Below are positions 52,281-61,131 of a stretch of DNA of 64,000 nucleotides, piece after piece; within the stretch, counting starts at the first letter, position 1, and each line of letters starts with the position of its first letter. The position numbers and the translations under genes are program-made. This stretch comes from Roseovarius bejariae. GTDB taxonomy: Bacteria; Pseudomonadota; Alphaproteobacteria; Rhodobacterales; Rhodobacteraceae. The notes beneath the pieces are model-generated. The model was not told the DNA's origin, made no database searches, and saw only the letters and a list, made by a program, of their open reading frames with translations. Location: positions 1,488,402 through 1,552,401 of the forward strand of contig NZ_SZWE01000001.1 in assembly GCF_009669325.1 (NCBI RefSeq). Direction: 5' to 3'.

Positions 52281-53342
52281 TCAGACGGTCTGCCCCTCGG
52301 TCACCTCGGAATCATCCTTTCCCGTAACCGTCTCATGAAGCCGCTCCGACGGGTCCCGCCCCACCACGCGCGGCCCGCGCAGCAGGAAGATCTTGCCCCA
52401 TCCACGCCATGTGCCCACCGATGGCGCCTCGACATCCGTTCCAAAGCGCGCCCGCCATCCGGCGGGCAGCAGCAACCCGCAGGCCTCCGCGCGTTGCAGC
52501 ATCCAGACCAGCGAGATATTCGCCAATGGGCGCGCGGGTTTGAAGCCGCCCAATTGCCCACCGACATCACCGTGCGAGCCACGGAACCAAACCTGCTCAA
52601 CCTGCCCGTTCCAATCCGGCGCAGAGGACCACAAGATCGGATCGTAGGCATGGCGCGTTTCATCCAGCGCCAGTGCGTGAAAGCCATGCCGGATGGTCGG
52701 CCCCAAAGCGTGGCTGTGAAAGGCATGCGCCGCCTCGCTCCAGCGCCAAAGCACCGGCAAGCGCAGGCCGAGTGCCTTGACTGTATCCCAGACACCGACC
52801 ATCTCGATGTCCGTTTCGGGGTGGCAGTATGCCTTCGCGAACTCTTGCGCCGCCTCGCTTCCTTGGGTGGACTGGTAGTGGCGGTAGGCAGTGACGATAT
52901 TGCGTTCTGTCGCATGCTCCGCTTTCAGCAAACCCACGCAGTCGATCACACCGGCCAAGGAACGCACGGCATAGGCCCCGCGCGAATACCCCATGAGGAA
53001 AATCCGATCCCCTTCGCGGTAACGACTCGCCAAGTAGCCATAGGCGCGGCGAATTTGCCGGTTGATTCCCCGGCCCATCATGACATCCGCCGTTGCGCGC
53101 CAATCCTGCCATTGCAAACCCGCCTCGTAATACAGCGACAGGGAAGGGCCGCTGACCTCGGACAGGAGTTTATAGGTCAGCCCGGCATTGCTTTCATCAC
53201 CGGGATCAAGCGACGACATGGTGCCATCAAGGATCAACACATGGGTCACCTGCCCCCGCGTGCGGGCATAGGTACTCTGCCCCTGCCGCAAGCCGGGGCG
53301 CAGAAGGGCGTATAGCCGTTTACTCCAGTTGCGCCATGGCAT
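52281..53342 (-). CDS. DUF2235 alpha/beta-hydrolase domain protein
   Basis: This 353-residue protein belongs to DUF2235, which includes Tle1-type phospholipases. It has the start of the fold HVLILDGTMSSLDPG, the nucleophile motif GYSRGA at residues 118-123 (Ser120), a GVWDTVKALG strand and the WFRGSHGDVGGQ histidine/aspartate motif. No type VI secretion genes (VgrG, PAAR or immunity gene) are nearby, so it is more likely a housekeeping lipase or esterase. It overlaps the end of the molybdenum-hydroxylase gene by 23 nt and is probably coupled to it. Confidence 0.82.
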   Translation of the reverse strand: MPWRNWSKRLYALLRPGLRQGQSTYARTRGQVTHVLILDGTMSSLDPGDESNAGLTYKLLSEVSGPSLSLYYEAGLQWQDWRATADVMMGRGINRQIRRAYGYLASRYREGDRIFLMGYSRGAYAVRSLAGVIDCVGLLKAEHATERNIVTAYRHYQSTQGSEAAQEFAKAYCHPETDIEMVGVWDTVKALGLRLPVLWRWSEAAHAFHSHALGPTIRHGFHALALDETRHAYDPILWSSAPDWNGQVEQVWFRGSHGDVGGQLGGFKPARPLANISLVWMLQRAEACGLLLPAGWRARFGTDVEAPSVGTWRGWGKIFLLRGPRVVGRDPSERLHETVTGKDDSEVTEGQTV

Positions 53343-55617
53343 CGTTCAACATTGTCCATACTCGGTGCGGCGTGAAGGGCATATCCGCCTGCCGCACCCC
53401 ATGATCCCACAGGGCATCGCCGACCGCATTGCCCATGGCCGCCATCGCGCCCACGGTCCCCGCCTCGCCACAGCCTTTCATGCCCATCGCATTTGCGGTC
53501 GACGGCACGGGTTCAGTTTCGAAATGGAACATGGGAACATCATCGGCCCTCGGCATCGCATAGTCCATGAAACTTGCCGTGAGGAGTTGCCCCTCCTCGT
53601 CATAAACCACGTGTTCGCACAGCGCCTGCCCGATCCCCTGCACCGCGCCGCCATGCACCTGCCCCTCGACCAGCATCGGGTTGATCAGGTTGCCGAAATC
53701 ATCGACCACCGTGTAGCGCTCCAGCGTGACCTTGCCGGTTTCGGGGTCCACCTCGACCTCGGCCACATGTGCACCGTTGGGATAGGAGCGGCCCGGAAGG
53801 GTCGCGGTTTCTTCGTGTGTGAGCAAATCCGCGCGACCATCCTCGCGGGCCATCGCTGCGGCCTCAAGAAAAGTGGGTGTCATGTTCGACCCCGGCGCAC
53901 GGAAGGTTTCGTCGTCAAAGCTGACGTCTCCGACATCGACCCCCATTATCTCGGCCAGATAGGCACTGAAGACCTCGACCATCCTGCCCACGGTCGCCAG
54001 TGTCGCGTTGTTTTGCGTGGTGACCGAGCGCGATCCGCCCGTACCGCCGCCATTGGCGATCCGGTCACTATCGCCCTGCACCACGGTGATTTGTTCCATC
54101 GGGATGCCCGTCTGGTCCGACAGGAAGCGGGCATAGACGGTTTCATGCCCCTGCCCGTTCGATTGGGTGCCCACATAAATCGACACGCGCCCATCCTCCT
54201 CGAAAACGACTTTGGCCGTTTCCGAAGGATTCCCCAAAATACTTTCGATATAGTAACACAGGCCCATGCCGCGCAGTTTTCCCTGCGCCTCGCTCTTGGC
54301 CTTGCGTGCGGCAAATCCGGCGCGGTCGGCTTCTGCCTCGGCCCGCTCCAAAACCCTGCTAAAATCGCCCACATCATAGGTTTCACCTGTGGAGGAGGTA
54401 TAGGGAAAGGCATCCGCCGGGATGAAATTGCGCCGCCGCAACGCCCATGGATCAACACCCAGTTCCCGCGCGGCGTGGTCCATCACCCGTTCCAGCGCAA
54501 AAATCGCCTCGGGGCGGCCCGCCCCGCGATAGGCATCCACCTGCGTTGTGTTGGTAAAGAACCCTTCGACATGCAGAAACGTGTTCTGCACGTCATATGT
54601 GCCCATCAAGACCTTGGAGAACAGATCGGTCTGAATGCCCTGCCCCATGGTGCTGCAATAGGCGCCGAGGTCCACGCGGCTGTCGACACGATATGCGGTG
54701 ATCCTGTGATCCGCGTCAAAGGCCAGCGTCAGGTCATGGTCCAGCCCCCGGCCCGAATTATCGCTCAGCATCGCCTCGCCCCGGTCTGACATCCAACGCA
54801 CGGGTCGGTTCAGCACCCGTGTGGCATGAGCCACCAGATAGGTCTCGGGGTAATCCATCGCTTTCGTGCCGAAACCGCCGCCGACATCGGGGGTGGTCAC
54901 ACGGATCTCCTCGGGTGCCATACCCAGAATACGGGCCAGATTGCGCTTGGTCCCCCAAACGCCCTGCCCATTGACCGCCACATGCAGGCGGTCGCCCTCC
55001 AGTTCGGCGTAACAGCCGCGCGGCTCCATCGGGTTGGCGATGATCCGGTTGTCATGCAGGGCCAAGCGCACCACATGGGCGGCATCCTTGATCGCGACCT
55101 CGACCGCTGCTTCATCGCCCATCGCCCAATCGAAGGCGCGATTTTCAGGGGCCTCGTCATGCAGGGGCGCACCGCCGGGTCCGATCTCCATATGCACCGG
55201 CAGATCGTCAATATCCAACAAGATCGCCTCGGCGGCATCGCGCGCGGCGTCTAGGCTGTCTGCAACCACCATGGCCACGGGCTCCCCGACAAAACGCACC
55301 CGACCTTCTGCCAGAATAGGGCGGCGGGGGGCGGCGGCGGCCGTCCCATCGCGGTTTTTCACGGTGTTGAAAGCCATACCCTCCGTCACCCCGGCCTCGG
55401 CCAAATCTGCTGATGTCAGAACAAGATGCACGCCTTCCACCTGTTGGGCGCCCTCAACGTCCAGCTCCGCAATCTCGCCATGGGCCACGGGGCTACGCAG
55501 GACATAGGCATAAAGTGCCCCCTTTGGGGCGATATCATCCACATAGCGACCCTGCCCTGTCAGGAATCGCTGGTCTTCAACCCGCACCACGGGTTGGCTT
55601 TTGCCGAACTTCTCCAT
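53320..55617 (-). CDS. Xanthine dehydrogenase-family molybdopterin-binding large subunit (form II CoxL-like)
   Basis: This 765-residue protein is the molybdenum-cofactor subunit of a three-part hydroxylase. It has the domain start VRVEDQRFLTGQGRYVDDIAPKGALYAYVLRSPVAHG, MoCo-binding GGGFGTKAMDYPETY, the form II motif AYRGAGR (about residue 362; form I CO dehydrogenase has AYxCSFR instead), and GCGEAGTVGAM near residue 715 with the catalytic glutamate. So it should be active, but not as a true CO dehydrogenase. The iron-sulfur small subunit and FAD medium subunit usually encoded alongside are absent here. Confidence 0.9.
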   Translation of the reverse strand: MEKFGKSQPVVRVEDQRFLTGQGRYVDDIAPKGALYAYVLRSPVAHGEIAELDVEGAQQVEGVHLVLTSADLAEAGVTEGMAFNTVKNRDGTAAAAPRRPILAEGRVRFVGEPVAMVVADSLDAARDAAEAILLDIDDLPVHMEIGPGGAPLHDEAPENRAFDWAMGDEAAVEVAIKDAAHVVRLALHDNRIIANPMEPRGCYAELEGDRLHVAVNGQGVWGTKRNLARILGMAPEEIRVTTPDVGGGFGTKAMDYPETYLVAHATRVLNRPVRWMSDRGEAMLSDNSGRGLDHDLTLAFDADHRITAYRVDSRVDLGAYCSTMGQGIQTDLFSKVLMGTYDVQNTFLHVEGFFTNTTQVDAYRGAGRPEAIFALERVMDHAARELGVDPWALRRRNFIPADAFPYTSSTGETYDVGDFSRVLERAEAEADRAGFAARKAKSEAQGKLRGMGLCYYIESILGNPSETAKVVFEEDGRVSIYVGTQSNGQGHETVYARFLSDQTGIPMEQITVVQGDSDRIANGGGTGGSRSVTTQNNATLATVGRMVEVFSAYLAEIMGVDVGDVSFDDETFRAPGSNMTPTFLEAAAMAREDGRADLLTHEETATLPGRSYPNGAHVAEVEVDPETGKVTLERYTVVDDFGNLINPMLVEGQVHGGAVQGIGQALCEHVVYDEEGQLLTASFMDYAMPRADDVPMFHFETEPVPSTANAMGMKGCGEAGTVGAMAAMGNAVGDALWDHGVRQADMPFTPHRVWTMLNDAMAQLE

Positions 55618-55760
55618 GACATCCCCTTTCGCGCCTGATTGATGCGAAGACTAGCGACCAGTGGCTCAGACGCAAGGGGGGCAGGAGCAGTGCACAACGC
55701 CCTGGGTTTCTTGAAAAGAAACCGGACCGAAATCTTTGCAAGATTTCGGTTGCGCACCGC

Positions 55761-56891
55761 TTAAGACAAGTTGGCCACGGTCACCACATCGCTCAATCCA
55801 TACCCGTTGAAACGGGTCGTCAGGCTTCGGGTATAGGCCCCCATCCCGGCAAAGAGGATATAATCGCCCTCGGCCAAATCCCCGGGCAGGGGCAGCGGCT
55901 CGGGCAGCCGGTCGATACTGTCACAGGTCGGGCCGAAAACGATCCGCTCCACCAGGGCCTCTTGACGCAATGTGCCGTCGTCAGAAAGCACGGCGATCCG
56001 ATCCGGCGCACCGATGTCTCGTACCTCGGTCAGGCCACCATAGACCCCGTCATTCAGGAATACGGCCCCATTGCCACGCAGCGCCTTCACCTTTGTCGCC
56101 AGGGTGAAGGCATCGGCCACCATCGCGCGTCCCGGTTCACAGACGAGTTCCGGCGTATCCGCCCCGAAACACCGGTCCACTTCGGCCCGGATATGGGCGA
56201 AAATCGCCTCCAGATCGGGCGCATCCCCACACCGATGCGAGGCAAACCCACCCCCAACATTCATCCGCGCTAGCGGGACACCCGCCGCCTTGGCCACCTG
56301 TGCAGCCTCCACGATATAGGCACCCCAAGCCTCCGGGTCATCGCACTGCGTGCCGGGGTGGAAGGTCAGCGCCGGGATGAAGGCACGCGCGGCAACCTCG
56401 CGCAAAAGGTCTGCCGCGGCCTCGGGGCCGACCCCGAATTTCTCACCGAAATCATAGGCCGCCCCCTCGACGGGCAGGGCCAGCCGAACCGATATTTCCG
56501 TACCACGTGGCACCGATGAGAGCTTTTCCAATTCACGCGGACAGTCCACCGAATAGGAGGATACGCCCAGACGCACCGCAACGGCCACCTCCTCGGGGGA
56601 TCGCACCGGGTTGTTGTAATGCAGGGTCGCATCGGGGCAGACCGCGCGCACCGCGTACATTTCACGCGGGCTGGCAACGTCGAAGGCGCGGATACCCGCC
56701 GCCACCAGATTACCCAGAACCTCCTCGCCGGGGTTGGCCTTGACGGCATAGGTCACCAAGCCATCAAAGCCCGCCAAAAACCGCCGTGCCGTCGCCTGTA
56801 GTATGGCAGGGCTAAAATAAAGCACCGCATCATCGGGCGCATGGCGCATCAAATGCGCCTTGGGATCGTGCCAATTGGGAATATCACGCAT
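55761..56891 (-). CDS. Ornithine/lysine decarboxylase, alanine-racemase-fold PLP enzyme
   Basis: This cytoplasmic enzyme of 376 residues decarboxylates ornithine to putrescine (some members also act on lysine). It has the PLP-binding Lys51 in VTYAVKANPGEEVL, TLHYNNPVRSPEEVAVAV, the HPGTQCDDPEAW block, VGGGFAS, CEPGRAMVADAF and the active-site cysteine motif VFGPTCDSIDRLPEPL shared by eukaryotic-type ornithine decarboxylases. The length is usual. It is divergent from an Lrp-type regulator. Confidence 0.93.
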   Translation of the reverse strand: MRDIPNWHDPKAHLMRHAPDDAVLYFSPAILQATARRFLAGFDGLVTYAVKANPGEEVLGNLVAAGIRAFDVASPREMYAVRAVCPDATLHYNNPVRSPEEVAVAVRLGVSSYSVDCPRELEKLSSVPRGTEISVRLALPVEGAAYDFGEKFGVGPEAAADLLREVAARAFIPALTFHPGTQCDDPEAWGAYIVEAAQVAKAAGVPLARMNVGGGFASHRCGDAPDLEAIFAHIRAEVDRCFGADTPELVCEPGRAMVADAFTLATKVKALRGNGAVFLNDGVYGGLTEVRDIGAPDRIAVLSDDGTLRQEALVERIVFGPTCDSIDRLPEPLPLPGDLAEGDYILFAGMGAYTRSLTTRFNGYGLSDVVTVANLS

Positions 56892-57005
56892 GTCGTGTCT
56901 GCCGCCTCACCTGCTGTTTTCATTAGTGTGCAGGGATTTTACGTCGATTCCGCGCGTCTTATCGGCTATTCTGCATGAAATTACAGACAAATTGACGGAA
57001 CAGCT

Positions 57006-57440
57006 ATGCAATTAGACGACACTGATCGTGATCTGCTTGCCCTCTTGAGCGACAACGCACGCGCCCCCGTGGCCACACTTGCCCGTCGCCTGGGTCTTGC
57101 GCGGACGACCGTTCAGGCACGGTTGGAGCGCCTGGAGAATTCCGGCGTGATCGCGGGGTATACCCTGCGCCTGTCCGAGGCGATGCGCGCGCCCCTGCGG
57201 GCCACGGCCCTCGTCAGCATCGAACCCCGCAGCGCCCCCGCCGTCCTGTCACGTCTGAAATCCCTGCCCGATGTACGCACGGTACACACGACGTCCGGAC
57301 GATTCGACCTGATCGTCGGATTGGAAGCCGATACCACCAAAGCGCTTGATGACACACTGGACCGGATCGGCGAAACGCGCGGCGTGAAAAGCTCGGAAAG
57401 CCTGATTCACCTCTCCACGAAACTGGACCGGCGCGGGTGA
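57006..57440 (+). CDS. Lrp/AsnC family transcriptional regulator
   Basis: This 144-residue regulator has the Lrp helix-turn-helix (LDDTDRDLLALLSDNARAPVATLARRLGLARTTVQARLERLENSGVIAGYTLRL) and the RAM ligand-binding domain (RATALVSIEPRSAPAVLSRLKSLPDVRTVHTTSGRFDLIVGLE). Being divergent from the ornithine decarboxylase gene, with 114 nt between starts, it may regulate it. The effector is unknown. Confidence 0.9.
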   Translation: MQLDDTDRDLLALLSDNARAPVATLARRLGLARTTVQARLERLENSGVIAGYTLRLSEAMRAPLRATALVSIEPRSAPAVLSRLKSLPDVRTVHTTSGRFDLIVGLEADTTKALDDTLDRIGETRGVKSSESLIHLSTKLDRRG

Positions 57441-57468
57441 TCGTTCATCAATGCTGACAATAAAGTTT

Positions 57469-57544
<76 letters not shown>

Positions 57545-57641
57545 AAACCGTTGACCCGTCAGGGTCGATGTTCGCCGCTATCTAGGCAAAGCCGCGGGCG
57601 GGATCAAGTGGAAAATCCCGCCTCACGACAAGGAATCGAAA

Positions 57642-57965
57642 TCAGCTTTCGTTATCCTCGGTCGACACGTCTGCAATCTCGTCAAGCGAGACGTTGTCGT
57701 CATCGTCGTCGTCCAGAACATCATCGCCCAGATCGACATCGACGTCATCATCATCCAGAACTTCCGTGTCGTTACCGGCGTCGGATTCTTTCATCTTCTT
57801 GGTCTCGGCATCCTCGGCGTCAGCCGTGATCGACCGGCTCTTGCCGGTTTCCAGTTCAACGATCTCGCCCGTGTAGGGGCTGACGATCGGATCCTTGTTC
57901 AGGTCATAAAACCGCTTTCCGGTGGTCGGGCAAACGCGTTTTACGCCCCATTCTTCCTTGGGCAT
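57642..57965 (-). CDS. TIGR02300 family protein
   Basis: This 107-residue protein begins with the TIGR02300 block EEWGVKRVCPTTGKRFYDLNKDPIVSPYTGEIVEL, which resembles a small zinc-ribbon-like fold with one cysteine left, and ends in a long acidic tail made almost entirely of Asp and Glu with Val. The family is alphaproteobacterial and of unknown function. It is 97 nt downstream (minus-strand sense) of nothing else; the tRNA gene follows. Confidence 0.9.
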   Translation of the reverse strand: MPKEEWGVKRVCPTTGKRFYDLNKDPIVSPYTGEIVELETGKSRSITADAEDAETKKMKESDAGNDTEVLDDDDVDVDLGDDVLDDDDDDNVSLDEIADVSTEDNES

Positions 57966-58066
57966 GGGTGATCCCTTTCAACTCTTTCGATCTTGTCGAC
58001 GATCCGCGCCACCTGCCATAACGGATCACGTGTGTCAAAGGCTTTAACAGCGCATGAGGGGGCTGC

Positions 58067-58759
58067 ATGGGTCAACATATCCTGCCGGGCGATCCGCCGA
58101 TTGACCTGACCCTGCGCCGGTCAGGCCGGGCCAGGCGTATTTCACTGCGTGTTTCGGGGCTTGATGGCAAGGTCACGCTAACCCTCCCGCATGGCGTACC
58201 CGAGCGCGAGGCCCTGGCCTTTGCCGCCGAAAAGCAGGCGTGGTTGCGCCGTCAACTGGACAAGCGTCCCGATCAACAGGCTATCGGCATGGGCGAGGCC
58301 CTGCCCCTTCAGGGCGTGATGCACCGAATCGCCCTCGGTACGGGCCGCCGCATCGTCGCAAAAGACGGCATTCTACATGTCCCCGGCCCCGAGGCCACGC
58401 TGGCGCCACGGCTACAGGCCTGGCTCAAGGCACAGGCGCGCGACCGGCTCGCCGCCGCATCGGATTACTATGCCGCCAAGCTGGGCCATCCCTATACCCG
58501 CCTTACACTACGCGATACGCGCTCGCGCTGGGGGTCATGCTCCTCAGCCGGTGGTCTGATGTATTCCTGGCGGCTGATCATGGCCCCGGCCCCGGTGCTC
58601 GATTACGTCGCGGCCCATGAGGTGGCGCATCTGGCCGAAATGAATCATTCCCCCGCCTTTTGGGCCACCGTGGACCGACTATACCCGGGATATGAGCCAC
58701 ACCGCCGCTGGCTTCGGGAAAACGGCACGACGCTACACAGCTATCGCTTTGGCGATTGA
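58067..58759 (+). CDS. YgjP/DUF45 family M48-like metallopeptidase
   Basis: This 230-residue protein has the zinc protease motif HEVAHLAEMNHSPAFW (HExxH with downstream His) and the family blocks RRSGRARRISLRVSGLDGKVTLTLP and LTLRDTRSRWGSCSSAGGLMYSWRLIMAPAPVLDYVAAHE. DUF45 (SprT-like, YgjP) proteins are probable cytoplasmic metalloproteases; the substrate is unknown. Confidence 0.92.
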   Translation: MGQHILPGDPPIDLTLRRSGRARRISLRVSGLDGKVTLTLPHGVPEREALAFAAEKQAWLRRQLDKRPDQQAIGMGEALPLQGVMHRIALGTGRRIVAKDGILHVPGPEATLAPRLQAWLKAQARDRLAAASDYYAAKLGHPYTRLTLRDTRSRWGSCSSAGGLMYSWRLIMAPAPVLDYVAAHEVAHLAEMNHSPAFWATVDRLYPGYEPHRRWLRENGTTLHSYRFGD

Positions 58760-58790
58760 CCAGCGCTGACTTTGTGATCACACTCGCGCC

Positions 58791-59438
58791 ATGCTGCTGA
58801 ATCCCCGCCCCGATCCGGCCCCATCGGCCCATGACCGTGTTTACCGCGGGCTGCGCAGCCGTATCATGCACGGGCAAATCGCCCCCGGTCAGGCCCTGAC
58901 CCTGCGCGGCATCGGGGCCGAATTCGGGGTCTCGATGACCCCTGCGCGCGAGGCCGTGCGCCGCCTCTCGGCCGAAGGGGCGCTGACCATCTCAAGCTCG
59001 GGGCGCGTCACCACCCCGGAACTCAGCAATGACCGGATCGAGGAACTGGCCGCCCTGCGCGCGCTGATCGAAGTCGAGCTGGCCAGCCGCGCCCTGCCGC
59101 GCGCCCACATCGCTCTGATCGACCGGCTTCAAACCATCAACACCCGCATTGCCGAAGATATCGCCCGGCAGGATGCCGTGGCCTATATCCAGCGCAATCT
59201 TGAGTTCCACCGCACGCTTTACCTGCGCGCCCAAGCGCCCGCCATGCTGGCCATGGCCGAAACGGTCTGGCTGCAACTCGGCCCCACAATGCGCGCGCTT
59301 TACGGGCGGCTGCGCCGCAAGGAACCACCGCAATATCACCGCCTGATCATCGCCGCGCTCAAGGCCGGGGACGAACCCGGACTGCGCCTTGCCGTGCGCT
59401 CGGACGTGACCCAGGGCTTGCGTATGCTGGCGGGGTGA
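58791..59438 (+). CDS. GntR family regulator (FCD/FadR-like)
   Basis: This 215-residue protein has an N-terminal GntR winged helix (DRVYRGLRSRIMHGQIAPGQALTLRGIGAEFGVSMTPAREAVRRLSAEGAL) and a C-terminal all-helical FCD ligand domain (ALRALIEVELASRALPR...FHRTLYLRAQAPAMLAMAETVWLQLGP). The antiporter gene starts 4 nt after its stop, so they form one transcript. The ligand is unknown. Confidence 0.92.
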   Translation: MLLNPRPDPAPSAHDRVYRGLRSRIMHGQIAPGQALTLRGIGAEFGVSMTPAREAVRRLSAEGALTISSSGRVTTPELSNDRIEELAALRALIEVELASRALPRAHIALIDRLQTINTRIAEDIARQDAVAYIQRNLEFHRTLYLRAQAPAMLAMAETVWLQLGPTMRALYGRLRRKEPPQYHRLIIAALKAGDEPGLRLAVRSDVTQGLRMLAG

Positions 59439-59442
59439 GGCG

Positions 59443-60609
59443 ATGGACCTTCCCGTTCTTCTTATCGCGCTTGGTGCACTTTTTCTGACCGGGCTACTCG
59501 CCGATACCCTTGGCCATCGAACGCGCCTGCCAAGGGTGACGATCCTTTTGGCCTGCGGCATCGCGGTGGGGCCCTCGGGCCTAGATGCGATCCCGCTTGA
59601 GGCACAGGCGCTGTACGATTTCCTCTCCGTGACCGCCCTGACCATGGTGGCCTTCCTCTTGGGAAGCTCCCTGACAGTGGAAGAACTCACCACCCATGGC
59701 CGGGCGATCCTGACAATCTCGGCCCTGATCGTCGTGATTACTATGACTCTGGTGACAGGCGGCTTGTGGCTACTGGGCCTACCCCTGCCCCTGGCGATCC
59801 TTCTGGGTGCCATTGCAACGGCGACCGACCCTGCCGCTACTCAGGATGCGATTCGCCAATCCGACAAATCCGGCCCTTTCCCGGATATTCTCAAGGGGAT
59901 CGTCGCGATTGACGACGCTTGGGGCCTCATAGCCTTTTCCATGGCCGTGGTTCTGGCCTTCTCACTGGGTGGCGAATTGCATCTAGGCCACTTTGGCACC
60001 GCCGCGTGGGAAGTCGGCGGCGCACTGGGCATTGGCGCCATGATAGGCCTGCCCGCCGCCTTCCTCACGGGTCGACTGCGCGACGGCGAACCGATGCAGA
60101 CCGAGGCCCTCGGCATCGTCTTCCTGACCGCAGGCCTCGCAATCTGGGCCGAGGTTTCCTTCCTGCTGGCGGGGATGACAGCGGGGGCCTTGGTGGCCAA
60201 CCTCGCCCGCCACCACGAGACCGCCTTTCACGAGATCGAACATATCCAATGGCCCTTCATGATCCTGTTCTTCCTGTTGGCCGGAGCCTCACTGAATCTT
60301 TCGCATCTCAATGGCGTCGGCCTTGCGCTTGGCGGCTATGTCGCCCTGCGCATTCTTGGCCGCGCCCTTGGCGGCTGGATCGGCGGGGCCGCCGCCGCCA
60401 CGCCCGCCAAACACCGCCCATGGTACGGCATGGCCCTGCTGCCACAGGCGGGGGTGGCCGTAGGCATGGCCCTTGTCGCCGCACAGGAATTTCCCGAATA
60501 CGCCGACCTGTTGCTGGGGCTCACCATCGCCACCACGGTCATTTTCGAACTGATCGGCCCCATCGCCACGCTATGGGCCATCAACCGCGTGCAGCGCCCG
60601 GACCGCTAG
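59443..60609 (+). CDS. Cation:proton antiporter (CPA family)
   Basis: This 388-residue inner-membrane protein has about eleven or twelve hydrophobic segments and the CPA-type features LTGLLADTLGHRTRLPRVTILLACGIAVGPSGLD, ATATDPAATQDAIRQ and IVAIDDAWGLIAFSMAVVLA with the paired acidic residues (IDD) of the ion-exchange site. It probably exchanges Na+ or K+ for protons. There is no C-terminal TrkA-N domain. It is co-transcribed with a GntR regulator and its stop overlaps the convergent Lrp gene by 4 nt. Confidence 0.9.
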   Translation: MDLPVLLIALGALFLTGLLADTLGHRTRLPRVTILLACGIAVGPSGLDAIPLEAQALYDFLSVTALTMVAFLLGSSLTVEELTTHGRAILTISALIVVITMTLVTGGLWLLGLPLPLAILLGAIATATDPAATQDAIRQSDKSGPFPDILKGIVAIDDAWGLIAFSMAVVLAFSLGGELHLGHFGTAAWEVGGALGIGAMIGLPAAFLTGRLRDGEPMQTEALGIVFLTAGLAIWAEVSFLLAGMTAGALVANLARHHETAFHEIEHIQWPFMILFFLLAGASLNLSHLNGVGLALGGYVALRILGRALGGWIGGAAAATPAKHRPWYGMALLPQAGVAVGMALVAAQEFPEYADLLLGLTIATTVIFELIGPIATLWAINRVQRPDR

Positions 60610-61058
60610 GCGCGCTCGTCCTTGGGGCTTCCCATCACCACGTAAGAGGTAATCGCGTGAACCTGCGGCAAGGTTCCCAGAACATCGGTGTGAAACCGCT
60701 TGTACGAAACAAGATCCGCGGCTTCGACCCGCAAAAGATACTCTACCGCGCCGGTGGTGTTGTGGCATTCGACCACCTCGTCGGCCTGCATCATGGCCCG
60801 CTCGAAGGCCTCTTGGCTGGATTTGATATGACTGTTCAAAGCCACGGTCACATAAGCCGTAAAGCCAACCCCCAATGCGCTCTTGTCCAGAACCGCACGA
60901 TAGCCCGCGATCACCCCGCGCCGCTCCAATTCCTGCACCCGGCGCAGGCAGGCCGAAGGCGACAGCCCGACCCGATCCGCCAGATCAAGATTGCTGATCC
61001 GGCCATCGCGTGAAAGCTCATGCAATATTCGCGCGTTTATTTTGTCTATTTCCGCCAT
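60606..61058 (-). CDS. Lrp/AsnC family transcriptional regulator
   Basis: This 150-residue regulator starts MAEIDKINARILHELSRDGRISNLDLADRVGLSPSACLRRVQELERRGVIAGYRAVLD, the Lrp helix-turn-helix, and continues with the RAM domain (VECHNTTGAVEYLLRVEAADLVSYKRFHTDVLGTLPQV). The longer frame to 61316 is an artefact: only the ATG at 61058 gives a family N-terminus. It is divergent from a LysE-family exporter with 73 nt between starts, and probably controls it in response to amino acids. Confidence 0.93.
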   Translation of the reverse strand: MAEIDKINARILHELSRDGRISNLDLADRVGLSPSACLRRVQELERRGVIAGYRAVLDKSALGVGFTAYVTVALNSHIKSSQEAFERAMMQADEVVECHNTTGAVEYLLRVEAADLVSYKRFHTDVLGTLPQVHAITSYVVMGSPKDERA

Positions 61059-61131
61059 TAATTGTGCATCTATCCATCCAACGCATGAAAACGCAATCCA
61101 AATGCACACAAACCCGCGTAAGTTTGCGCGC

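Noticed and set aside
52281-53342. Type VI secretion phospholipase effector
   Set aside because: DUF2235 includes Tle1 effectors, but there is no VgrG, PAAR, adaptor or immunity gene next to it.
53320-55617. Aerobic CO dehydrogenase
   Set aside because: The active-site motif is AYRGAGR (form II), not AYxCSFR of true CO dehydrogenases, and the small and medium subunit genes are missing.
56892-57005. speF-type RNA leader before the ornithine decarboxylase gene
   Set aside because: Only 114 nt separate the two divergent start codons, and I could not recognise the conserved stems of that RNA.
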